DNA from: Arcuatula senhousia
Taxonomy: Eukaryota > Mollusca > Bivalvia > Mytilida > Mytilidae
Reading direction: 5' to 3'
DNA length: 64,000 nucleotides
NCBI GenBank assembly: GCA_963971305.1
Contig: OZ020305.1
Span: 219,001 to 283,000, forward strand
The notes below the pieces were generated by a model. The model was given only the letters and a program-made list of their open reading frames with translations. It made no database searches and was not told where the DNA came from. Numbering within the stretch: position 1 is the first letter of the stretch; every line of letters begins with the position of its first letter. The position numbers and the translations under genes were made by a program. This document shows, piece after piece, positions 1 to 9,574 of this stretch.

Positions 1-218
1 TTCAAAACAATAAAACTAGCAGTTTACAACATTAACCCATCGACACTGATTGATGATATGAATATATAATGAAAATGATCCTAAATCAATCTATTAAATT
101 TTGTCAAGAAACAAGACAAGGAACATTTACTCAATCTGAGGTTATTTGTATCATTGTTGGTGTATAAGATGTTAACCTGTTGTTATTTATTTAATCTTTT
201 TATGATGGTTAGATTCAG

Positions 219-3200
219 AGAAAGACTTTTTGGTTCAGGATATAAACTGGATGTCCACATTAGAGAATACAAGATGGCTGTCCATTGTGTCCCAATGTCT
301 GTCTGTAGCCTTAGAGGTCAAAGATAATATAGTAGAAAAACACAAGACAGTCGTTCTTAAAGGTAAAAGGCTTTAGTTTAATAAATGTCCGTAGCCTTAG
401 AGGTCAAAGATAATATAGTAGAAAAACACAAGACAGTCGTTCTTAAAGGTAAAGGCTTTAGTTTAATAAATGTCTGTAGCCTTAGAGGTCACAGATAATG
501 GCCGCGTTCGAAGTTCCCTCCCTAGGCAGTCTGGGTAGATTATTTTTCCTGGGTTGAAATATAAAACAGAACGCGGGTGACCTCTGTTTTGTATGGGTCA
601 ATGATCTTTTTAACAAACAATAGTGTACATTCGGAACAACCTAGGTATAATACGTCATTACCAAGATTGTTCTCGTTCTGCCCCAGTGAGCTACATTTTT
701 CCTACCTGGGGCACCCTAGGTTTGAATGTCGAACGCAAGCAAGATAGTAGAAAAACACAAGACAGTCGTTCTTAAAGGTAAAGGCTTTAGTTTGATAAAT
801 GTCTGTAGCCTTAGAGGTCACAGATAATATAGTAGAAAAACAGAAGACAGTCGTTCTTAAAGGTAAAGGCTTTAGTTTAATAAATGTCTGTAGCCTTAGA
901 GGTCACAGATAATATAGTAGAGAAACAGAAGACAGTCGTTCTTAAAGGTAAAGGCTTTAGTTTTATAAATGTCTGTAGTCATAGAGGTCACAGATAATAT
1001 AGTAGAAAAACACAAGACAGTCGTTCTTAAAGGTAAAGGCTTTAGTGTAATAAATGTCTCTAGCCGTAGAGGTCACAGATAATATAGTAGAAAAACACAA
1101 GACAGTCTTTCTTAAAAGTAAAGGCTTTAGTTTAATAAATGTCTTTAGCCGTAGAGGTCACAGATAATATAGTAGAGAAACAGAAGACAGTTGTTTTTAA
1201 AGGTAAAGATCTTAGTTAAATAAAGGCAACAATATACATGCTCAATATCAAAATGTCAAATATAATACCATGAAACCATAAGAAATGAAAATAGCATTGT
1301 TCCTTACTTAAGAAAAAAAAATATTGTATGACTGCACAAAAATGCACATTATTTATCAGAAGAGAACGTACATCACTTCATCAACATGCTTATCTGTGTT
1401 TTGGGTATTACTAATGGTTTGGATAAACCTCTACCCAAAAACTAATTCTCCTTGGCAGTGAATGGTTTCTCTGATGTACATGTTGTTGAATGATTGAACA
1501 TTCTTAGTTGAAAAGTCTGTGCCAGTATGAATGCTTTTAATATTGACCAATTGTTCTGTTTATATTGTCAGATCTTGCATAAAATCATCATTTTTATTTT
1601 TTTTTTTTCCTCTTACAGAATTTGATGGTCGTAACTTTGCGTGCCTTATTTCTAGTCTATCCCAGCTTCTACTGGATCCTACCTCCCGTACACAAGTAGG
1701 GTTCCAGTCATTAGTACAGAGAGAATGGGTCATGATGGGACATCCATTCCAGAGACATAATAATTTAGTACAGCAGGGAAATAATGAAAGGGTAAGAACA
1801 AATTCTAGATTGTATTGTTTGTTAATTCTACAAGTTCTATTTTGCACATTTTCTTTTCATATTAACTTTGAAATCGCAACTTAATTGACCTGAGACACAT
1901 TTTGTCTGATTTCTAGAAGAACTTTTTGTAGTCATTACAGAATACTGGGTATTAGGTATAGGTATCATTTCTAAACAACTTGACCAAATGAACTAAACTT
2001 TGTATAATCTTTATAGTACCTTAAAATCAGTTGCCAGTATCTTGTGATTGAGTGTTGTATATTTTCAGATATTTGTATTTTCTGTTATTCAATCCTTGAC
2101 TGTTTGTCATATTTGTTATGTACCAGTAGCTTTTTAATTCACTCGTCCACTGTTTGTTGTATTTTCAGTCGCCTTTGTTCTTGTTATTCCTTCACTGTGT
2201 GTTGTATTTTCAGGTTCCTGTGTTTTTGTTGTTCCTGGACTGTTTGTTGTATTTTCAGGTTCCTGTGTTTTTGTTATTCCTGGACTGTTTGTCATATTTG
2301 TCATGTGCCAGTAGTTTTTAAATTCACTCATGGACTGTTGTTGTATTTTCAGGTTCCTGTGTTCTTGTTATTCCTGGACTGTTTGTTGTATTTTCAGGTT
2401 CCTGTGTTTTTGTTATTCCTGGACTGTTTGTTGTATTTTCAGGTTCCTGTGTTTTTGTTATTCCTGGACTGTTTGTTCTATTTTCAGGTTCCTGTGTTTT
2501 TGTTATTCCTTCACTGTTTGTTATATTTTCAGGTTCCTGTGTTTTTGTTATTCCTGGACTGTGTGTTGTATTTTCAGGTTCCTGTGTTTTTGTTATTCCT
2601 GGACTGTTTGTTATATTTTCAGGTTCCTGTGTTCTTGTTATTCCTGGACTGTGTTTGGCAACTACTGCAGCAGTTCCCCTCATCTTTTGCATTTACAGAG
2701 ACGTATCTAACCTCAGTGTGGGACAGTGTTCAGCTCGGACTTTTTGAAACATTCCTTTTTGACAATGCACATCAGAGATCCAGATTTAATGTGGAGAATC
2801 GTGTGATGCGTCAGTTCCGACTGCCTCCTGTCTGGAGCTGGAACATTCAATTTAGTCAGGATGATCAAGCTATATTTAACAATCCTTTGTATGTTCTTAA
2901 ATGTAAATCTCAGATAAATGGCTTTGTGAAGGACCCTGTCAATAGAAACATTAACAGTCGTATGTCACGAAATGCTAGCTATACCATGAAGTTAGGTCAG
3001 TTTTACAATGAAGTAGATGTGGACTTGTCTGAGAGTGATAATAGTACTTTGTTACATCCGTCTACAGGTGAGGCTGTGATGAAGTTATGGACACTATGCT
3101 ATTTACGATGGCAGACTCCCGCCCAGATTATAGGGGGAGGTAATCCATCCCAGTACTTCCAGCAGTGTATCATGATGGAGGAAGTTATACACCTACAACA

Positions 3201-3441
3201 CAGGCTGGCATCAATGAACAATAAATCTCATCAACGTAGACCTAGTAGTAACCTTATATTTAGTCCTGATAAACAATCTGACCAATCAGAGAGTCTGTTA
3301 GATAGCACCTATCTGACATCATCATTTCCATTCACCCCGGGACCCAGAGCTAAGAACAAACCTTCGCTAATATTTACACCTATTCGTGATTATTTACAGA
3401 ACAGCACAATAGACAATGATTACAGTGATTCTGATGATTAG
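219..3441 (+). CDS. MTMR10-like: Myotubularin-related pseudophosphatase (MTMR10/11/12 group), last three coding exons
   Basis: Exons 219-362, 1619-1791 and 2623-3441 join in frame (phases 1, 0) to the stop TAG at 3439-3441; the 5' part lies outside the window. Acceptors end in AG at 217-218, 1617-1618 and 2621-2622; donors are GT at 363 and 1792. The first exon gives the segment with WMSTLENTRWL and ends VVLK. The join gives VVLKEFDGRN, which sits where active myotubularins have the HCSDGWDRT signature, so the catalytic cysteine is absent and the protein should be a dead phosphatase like vertebrate MTMR10-12. Next come GFQSLVQREWVMMGHPF and VPVFLLFLDCVWQLLQQFP, typical of the end of the myotubularin phosphatase domain, then a long C-terminal tail ending DNDYSDSDD. 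Family members usually act as scaffolds or adaptors for active myotubularins at membranes; that role is inferred here. Which of MTMR10, 11 or 12 is orthologous cannot be settled from this part. Both introns carry tandem copies of exon edges (separate entries). Confidence 0.93.
301..1226 (+). repeat. 85-bp tandem array copying an exon end and its 5' splice site (8 copies)
   Basis: Units start at 301, 387, 472, 801, 886, 971, 1056 and 1141 (period 85, once 86). The first unit is the real 3' end of the MTMR-like exon 219-362: it encodes SVALEVKDNIVEKHKTVVLK, then the donor AAAG/gtaaa, then about 22 bp of intron. The other seven copies lie in the intron and keep most of the exon-like sequence and the GTAAAG donor. 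The third unit is split by an inserted element at 500-743. Reading through the first donor meets TAG within five codons, so use of a later donor would truncate the protein. Confidence 0.93.
500..743. mobile_element. 244-bp MITE-like insertion inside the 85-bp array
   Basis: The third array unit stops after GATAAT (499) and resumes with ATAGTAG (744). Comparison with the other units shows a clean 244-bp insertion and no obvious target-site duplication. The ends carry an imperfect inverted repeat whose core is GCGTTCGA at 504-511 and TCGAACGC at 729-736. CCTAGG occurs repeatedly near both ends. There is no coding capacity. Superfamily not assigned. Confidence 0.7.
2040..2665 (+). repeat. 45-bp tandem array copying a 3' splice site and the exon start
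   Basis: The unit is a T-rich tract plus TTTTCAG, followed by the first codons of the terminal MTMR exon (VPVFLLFLDC). Matching AGs lie at 2212, 2257, 2351, 2396, 2441, 2486, 2531, 2576 and 2621, with diverged copies at 2067 and 2167. From 2351 on, spacing is exactly 45 bp (15 codons), there is no stop in the frame, and all seven acceptors lead into the same reading frame. The two upstream copies at 2212 and 2257 are out of that frame because a 94-bp step contains a related but longer unit. The last copy continues directly into the rest of the exon and is taken as the main acceptor. Confidence 0.93.
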
Positions 3442-3496
3442 TGATTTACAGAAAAGTACAATAGACAATGATTACAGTGATTTTAGTGATTAGTGA
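3393..3496 (+). repeat. 52-bp direct duplication spanning the MTMR stop codon
   Basis: The last 16 codons and the stop are copied once directly downstream (3393-3444 and 3445-3496, period 52). The second copy lies in the 3' UTR. It is a third small tandem duplication in the same gene. Confidence 0.85.
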
Positions 3497-3797
3497 TTAG
3501 GTTTATGCTATAGAGGTGCCTTCATTTGTGAAAGATTGATGATTAGTAAGAATTACCTAAATTAATGTTAGAGAGGTGCCTTCTTTTGTGGTAGAGTTAT
3601 TATTACCTAAATTAATGTAGAAGGTGTGACATATTTATGGGAGATATTTTTTAAGGGGGATTATTATGTTATACTAAGTACTAATTCGAAATGTAACCAT
3701 TTTGACATAGTTGTCTCGCCTGCAACTTTAGTCGCTTAAGGCAAGACATAGGTATTACTTTCCGGCGGCAAAGGTGACGGCGACGGCGTAAACTTTT

Positions 3798-4740
3798 TTG
3801 TAAGACTTTTGTGGAAAATGAATTACAAGAAAAGTATAATAGCTAGGCATCTGATATTTGGTATACAGACAGTTGTGGTTATAGTCTACGCAACTGGCAC
3901 AATGCGGTTTGATCCTGACCCAAATTTTATGGTTCAGTGACTCTGTGAACTTAGATGTTTTTTCGGGCCAAAAGACCCCTTTGTAAGACTTTTGTGGAAA
4001 ATGAATTACAAGAAAAGTTTAATAGCTAGGCATCTGATATTTGGTATACAGACAGTTGTGGTTATAGTCTACGCAACTGGCACCATGCCGTTTGATCCTG
4101 ACCCAAATTTTATGGTTCAGTGACTCTGTGAACTTAGATGTTTTTTCGGGCCAAAAGACCTCTTTGTAATACTTTTATGGAAAATGAATTACAAGAAAAG
4201 TTTTATAGCTAGGCATCTGATATTTTGTTAACAGACAGCTGGAATTATGGTCTACACAACTGGCATCATGCTGTTTGACCCTGACCCAACTTCATGGTTC
4301 AGCCACTCTGTGGACTTAGATGTTTTTTCGGGCCAACAAACCCCTTTGTAAAACTTTTGTGGAAAGCCAATTGAGTGAAAAGTATGATAGCTAGGCATCT
4401 GAAATCTGGTATACGGACACTTTGGGTTATGGTCTATGCATTTGGCCCCATTTTCATGGTTCAGTGACTCTGTGCACTTAGATGATTGTTGGGACAATTA
4501 AAACTTTTGTGGAAAATAAATTAAGTTAAAAGTATAATAGCTAGGCATCTGATATTTGGTATACAGACATTTGGGGTTTTGGTCTACACAACGACACCAT
4601 GTTTTGTGACCCTGACCCCATTTTCATGGTTCAGTGACTTTGTGAACTTTGTGAATATTTGGGGATTATGGTATACATAACAGATGTCGCCATGTAATGT
4701 GACATTGACCCCATTTTCATGGTTGAAAGACTAGTGAATG
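3798..4740. repeat. About 183-bp tandem repeat, five copies
   Basis: Units begin near 3801, 3984, 4167, 4349 and 4499 with the shared string GACTTTTGTGGAAAATGAA or close variants. Each contains TAGCTAGGCATCTGATAT and a central TTTATGGTTCAGTGACTCTG. Copies decay toward the right. The block is preceded by a TTGTCTCGCCTGCAAC motif and a GGCGACGGCG stretch; similar CGCAGGCGAGACA sequence appears near 40005, suggesting one dispersed element family with internal tandem repeats. Confidence 0.8.
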
Positions 4741-6124
4741 GTGGTCTTTTTTCATTGTTTCTCAATAACTATGGTATCTAGAACACACTTCAGACATTTT
4801 TGTGATGGTTAAATGGAATTCTGTCATCTGTCACATGACCTTGTCCTTAACTTTTCTGAAGGCCCAGCTAGACCTTAAATGAGTTCTGTGATGGTGCCAA
4901 CAGGCGAGACATACTTTGGTGTCAACTCTTGTTTTGTACCTAACAGTGGGTTAGACTTGAATATATTGGTTCAAGTCACAAATTCTATAATGATACTTTG
5001 TGTGACCTGTATAGGCCATGGCCAGCTAGGTTTATGTTTAATATTTAAAAGCATGATACAGATATTTAAACCTACCTACAATATGTTATAAAAATGTACT
5101 CTTATGTGTCTTTTTGAACATATTGAAGTTACCTTTTTTACCCCAAATTTGTTAATCTATTCATGAAATAAATGTTCTATGAACAAATGTACCAAAAACC
5201 CATGAACAGAAATCTGAAAACTATTACATTAACAAGTACACAGTATCTTAACTAAGGTGCATTGTCATTTATAATAATAGAATAACATAAAAGTTATTAT
5301 AAAAGGCATTATAGCAGTCGTTCTCAGACAGAATTTTTAAAAAGACATTTCAAAGTTTGTTAATAAAGTCATCAAATACGTTATTATGGTGGTCAAAAAT
5401 CTTTAAAGACACTTTTTAGAGTGTATGTTAAGTTTTATTGTTTTTTTTTTTTTCAGTAGGATCAAATAGAAAGGATTTCTGTTCTTTAGCTGGGCAGTTC
5501 TTAATCTGTATTATAAGTCAATGATTGTTTTATTCACAGTTTTAATAACCATTTCTATTGAAGTTTCAAAGGACTATCATTTTTCGTCATCGGTTTAGAC
5601 TGACTGACCTACTTTTTTTGACAATTTAGAAATTATATAAACTTTATTATATATGATGAGATATTATAGATGCAAGAAAATTGAACCTAGTGATACCTCT
5701 GTATTATTTTCAATTCAGTCATTAGTTTATATAATTAGTTTCACATAGTTTACCTTTTGATTTTAGACTATATTTTTTTTTAAAGAGAAAATCATAGATA
5801 ATGCTTAAAAGATAGTGCTTTTTACTGTGTAATATTTAAGGGAATTATGTAAAAATTTATTTATTTGCCAAGTTTCTGTTTTTTGCAGGAAATATTATTT
5901 TGGCTCCTTTCAGCCTCCATTTCTACTTTGTTTATCTAAGTTATTGATTACATGTATTGTTTATATTTTATATTATATATTGTTCTGTTGATCAGTTATT
6001 GGATATTAAAAAAAGATATATAAACAACTTTCTTGTCTGCATAAAGTATTCAAAGATAAAGATTAAAAAAGTTAGAGGTACAAAAACTAAAATAATAATT
6101 CACTTGAAAGTGAAATATTGTAGA

Positions 6125-6260
6125 AAATAATGAGATGTGGAATAAGTGAACGCAACACAGCCCGCAATCACTAGAGAGAACCTTAGGCAAAAGACAACAA
6201 GAAAAAACAAAAGAACAGTAAAGCAACTCTCTATAGAACACTCGCTGTTACTGACAGCTA
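6125..6260 (+). repeat. Dispersed repeat R1, partial copy
   Basis: Contains GATGTGGAATAAGTG followed by a diverged ACGCAACACAGCC. This is the start of a repeat of about 130-330 bp that recurs at 8545, 25944, 31576, 47736, 50213, 54478 and 57417. Confidence 0.6.
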
Positions 6261-6628
6261 GCTGAGAATTATCAATTGGAAGATGTAAAAAAATCAAACA
6301 TACCGATTTTAAATCCGACACAACACTTCAAACAATAATGATTTGGTGGAGTGTTATCACACAAAACCCACATGCTTGTATGCTATAATGCTTAAAAATG
6401 ACAATTAGTAAAGAAGCTTATAGAGGTAAAAAGTAAGAATCAATCATCAATATTTCTGCCAAAAAACACTAAATTCAAAGATTTAACCAAAATGTTCAAT
6501 TCATATCCTTTGCACAATAAATTTCAAAGCCAATTTTTCATTTCCAATGGATTGTTTTTAAACTTGTGAGCTTTATAAAAAAAATAATAAAAGGCGTTGT
6601 ACAGTGGCTAGTTAAAATGTAAACAAAA

Positions 6629-6840
6629 CAATAGTTTAGAAGGTAAAACCACGTTTAAAAGGTGAAATCCAAATGTTCATTCGGTCCTAGTCAGTTGATG
6701 TGTCTACATCGTTCTTTTTCTTTTAGCCCCTGAGGAAGGACTTGCAGTCCAAAAATTTTGGCATCTTTTATTGTTTTATTAATTTTTACCTTTAATTGTG
6801 ATTTTCTCTTCTAAATGTGGTTTTACCTTCTAAACTATTG
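6629..6840. mobile_element. Small foldback / MITE-like element
   Basis: A 212-bp segment is bounded by a nearly perfect inverted repeat of about 30 bp. The left arm begins CAATAGTTTAGAAGG at 6629 and the right arm ends CCTTCTAAACTATTG at 6840. The centre includes GCCCCTGAGGAAGGACTT. There is no coding capacity, and no target duplication could be fixed. Confidence 0.7.
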
Positions 6841-7636
6841 CTTTATAAAAAAAACTTTACCATAAAATTCAGGATGTGATATTTCTTTCACTATCAGAAA
6901 ACGAAGTGTACAATTAAATTTTTCAATAAGCCATTAATACTTGTGGAAGAATTTAGTGAGTGAATGAGTGAGTTGGTATTTTACGCCCGTACAACGCTAT
7001 ATAGGTTATTTACAGGCGAAGAATTTAGAAAAATATTTTACTAACTTGTGGTATTGAAAACCTTGTTTCAATATTTTTTCAGTAATAAAACGTTTTTTAT
7101 TATTTAAATCAGAAACGCAGCTACAGAAAGCATGAAATTACATTAGAATGTCTGTCTTTGAAAAAGGAATGAGCACGAAAACATAATCGTATGTAGTAAC
7201 TAATGTGTAGATTTCACTGATGTGTAGGTTTTTCACTAGTTTCGATTTATCAAAAAGTGGCAACTGGTGTGTAGCTCTCTGAGATGATCACCTCAATATC
7301 CCTATTGTGTCTCACAAAGTCTATGTTGTGTTCTATGTCACTTTTGGAAATAAAGGTAAAAACAAAACTACCGAAGTTCATGAATGATCAATCTCATAGT
7401 CCAGAGAAAATGACAAAAACGAATCAGTCATACTGGAGAATGGGTGGATCGCAATTGGTCCTGACTTGGTACAGGCATTTCAAACGAAATGGTGGGTTAA
7501 ACCAGGTTTTATTGCGACAAACCTCCCTCTTCCATTGCGATCTTAGGATCCGATAATGACCATAGAACACAACATAGTTGTGAGACACAATAAGGATATT
7601 GAGGTGATCATCTCAGTACAGCAGACCATTCAATCA

Positions 7637-9501
7637 CTAATTAAAACAATTAACCACCATATCTTTTAATTCAATTTTGAACTTTTCTACTAGTGGCTGA
7701 TAACGAAGAAAGAATTTTTTTAGGGATCGTATAAAACGTATTTTCTTATAGCCCTGCTCCAAAAGTCGGTCACGAAGAAATTGGTGTCTGATCAAAAAAT
7801 CTGTGAAATGTGTGCAAGCTCTGGCATATCGAATAACTTGTGAAATATAAACACCGTATGCAGGGGAAGTAGGTATATTTCTCTGTAGATTACGAAAATT
7901 GATAATTTGAAAATTAAAATCGTCTCGTTTATCGTAACATTTTGTACTGAGATGACCACCTGGGTCAAATTGGAGGTGCAAATCCAAGAAAGACGTGAAG
8001 CAAATTGATTCGGCGGTCTCTTTAATCTCCAATTCTGGGGGGTATGTTGAAGGAATCCATCTACCAAATGAAGTGTTATTGACAGAAAGGACATCATCAA
8101 TATATCTTGCCTCTTTCATCTTCTTGTTTTCTTTACGAGTCCCTGAAAAAATTCAGTCTGGTAAGAGTATAAAAACAAATCGGCGAGGAGAGGAGCACAG
8201 TTTGTGCCCATTGGAATGCCGATTTGTTGTTTAAAAATCTCTCATCCGAAGGTAACAAATATGTTGTCAATGAGGAAATCAAGCATACTGCAAACTTGTT
8301 CCAGTGTGTGTAACAAATTTTATCTTTGAAAGATGTTTTGGAAAAGAATGTTGAATTATAACCCAAAACAACAAAATTCCTAGAGTTTGAAAAGGCTTTT
8401 TCGAGAAGTTTTTTCAGGCGACATTTTAGTTTTTCGTGTGGCAAGGTAGTGTATAAAGTTGAAAAATCGAACGTTTTCAAAGAGTGAATCTCAGAAAATG
8501 ATCTAGATTTAAAATGATCTAACAAATCTTTTGAGTTCTTCTAATAGAAGAAAATGAGATGTGGAATAAGTGTACGCGACACAACCTACATTATAAACGT
8601 ATATTTTAAATATCCACAATGGAAAACAGCCAGCAGCCTTCAATGTGACCAGCGGTCGCTGCTCGCTGTTTTTCAATTGGCCCCTGGATTGAAAATAAAA
8701 TACATATGATTCAAGCCCAATCCCAAAGTGCATTGAAAGACCCTCTTCTTGACAAAAAACAATTAACAAAAATTCGACTAAATACAAACATAAGCTTTGA
8801 TAAAGATTCCTGGCTTAGGACAGGCACATTAAAAATCCACATATGGTTAATAAATAGTGTCGCAGTATGCTTGTTGACCTTCTTTGACAGCAGACAAGAT
8901 TTTAGTTAAATGAACGGACAGCTCTGTAGTTGAACATGATGAAGAGCTATATACCTTTCTTTGTACGGATTTTTGTGAAGTTTAGGTGTCCAGTACAAAT
9001 ATGGTAACTCTTTATGTTCCTCGTTCATTTGAATATTGAAAGATGACATGAAAGAGCTATGGTTGGCTATGATTTCATCTTTGTAAATGTAGTCCGTTCG
9101 TATGTAGCACTAGCGGAAGTATTACCATCAATGCCTAGTTCTTTTATTAGACAATTGTAATAATGTGCTTTACATACAAAAACTATATTATTTGAAGCCT
9201 TGTCTTCTGGCTTGACAACATACCTGTCATGTAAGGAAGAGAGACAATTGAGAGCTTCATGATCTCTAAATACAGAAGAAGGCCGGGGGTTCACACATTT
9301 GCGAAGTTTGTATATTCGGCTTCGTACAAGATATCGGATAGTCCTTACCCAGTCCGACAGTGACTCAAGCTTTGGTTCTTGGTCTTTTTCCCTCTCTATC
9401 CAGGCTCTAGCATAGTCCTCCACAGCGTCCATGATGATCTTAAAGTTGTGATTCCAATTTATACGTTGCGGTTCCCTGAATTTAGGTCCATGGGAAACCA
9501 C
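7637..9501 (-). pseudogene. Reverse transcriptase of Penelope-like family B, disrupted
   Basis: Read from 9501 downward: an N-terminal block with YVVKPEDKASNNIVFVCK, then LPYLYWTPKLHKNPYKERY (near 9010-8945) with a frame change, then after the inserted repeat TFDFSTLYTTLPHEKLK (8525-8400), and last the catalytic YIDDVLSVNN with PPELEIKETAE and CYDKRDDFNFQIINF, ending at the stop at 7637. The blocks are spread over several frames, so it cannot be expressed as one protein. YxDD is intact. Function if whole: RNA-templated DNA synthesis for its own transposition. The Penelope-like assignment is inferred from similarity of block order to known families. Confidence 0.8.
8545..8880 (+). repeat. Dispersed repeat R1, long copy nested in Penelope-like element
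   Basis: Begins GAGATGTGGAATAAGTGTACG near 8551, continues through AAAACAGCCAGCAGCC and a GGTCGCTGCTCGC motif, and extends to a CCTGGCTTAGGACAGGCAC segment. It separates two RT blocks that are adjacent in the other copies, so it inserted after the retroelement. No poly(A) tail or target duplication could be fixed. Confidence 0.75.
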
Positions 9502-9574
9502 ATTACGTAATAAATCATTATCAATTATCTTAAGATAAGGTAGATCTTAATTATCAATTATCTTAAGATCTGTA

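Larger units (their letters stand above)
3442..7269. other. MTMR 3' UTR and intergenic DNA
   Basis: After the stop there is AT-rich non-coding sequence. An AATAAA at 5167-5172 is a possible but distant poly(A) signal. The stretch holds the 183-bp tandem repeat, a short copy of dispersed repeat R1 at 6125-6260 and the foldback element at 6629-6840, described separately. A short GAGTGAATGAGTGAG tract near 6958 starts a motif (spacer at 6960-7015) also seen inverted near 56630-56690. No coding exon was recognised. Confidence 0.6.
7270..9540 (-). mobile_element. Penelope-like retroelement, family B, broken copy
   Basis: Runs from about 9540 (5') to 7270 (3') on the minus strand. It holds an N-terminal region, RT blocks and a 3' untranslated part; a dispersed repeat (8545-8880) is inserted between the N-terminal region and the RT palm. 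The 3' part (7270-7636) recurs alone at 32570-32975 and in diverged form at 44820-45010. It ends in an inverted repeat: 7281-7335 pairs with 7560-7618. Assignment rests on the RT block order and style; no GIY-YIG endonuclease domain was recognised. Confidence 0.75.

Noticed and set aside
2044..2622. A single 465-codon reading frame starting at 2044
   Set aside because: Its first part is intron and repeated splice acceptor sequence. The upstream exons join at phase 0 to the acceptor at 2621, so the coding exon is taken to begin at 2623, although earlier in-frame acceptors remain possible.
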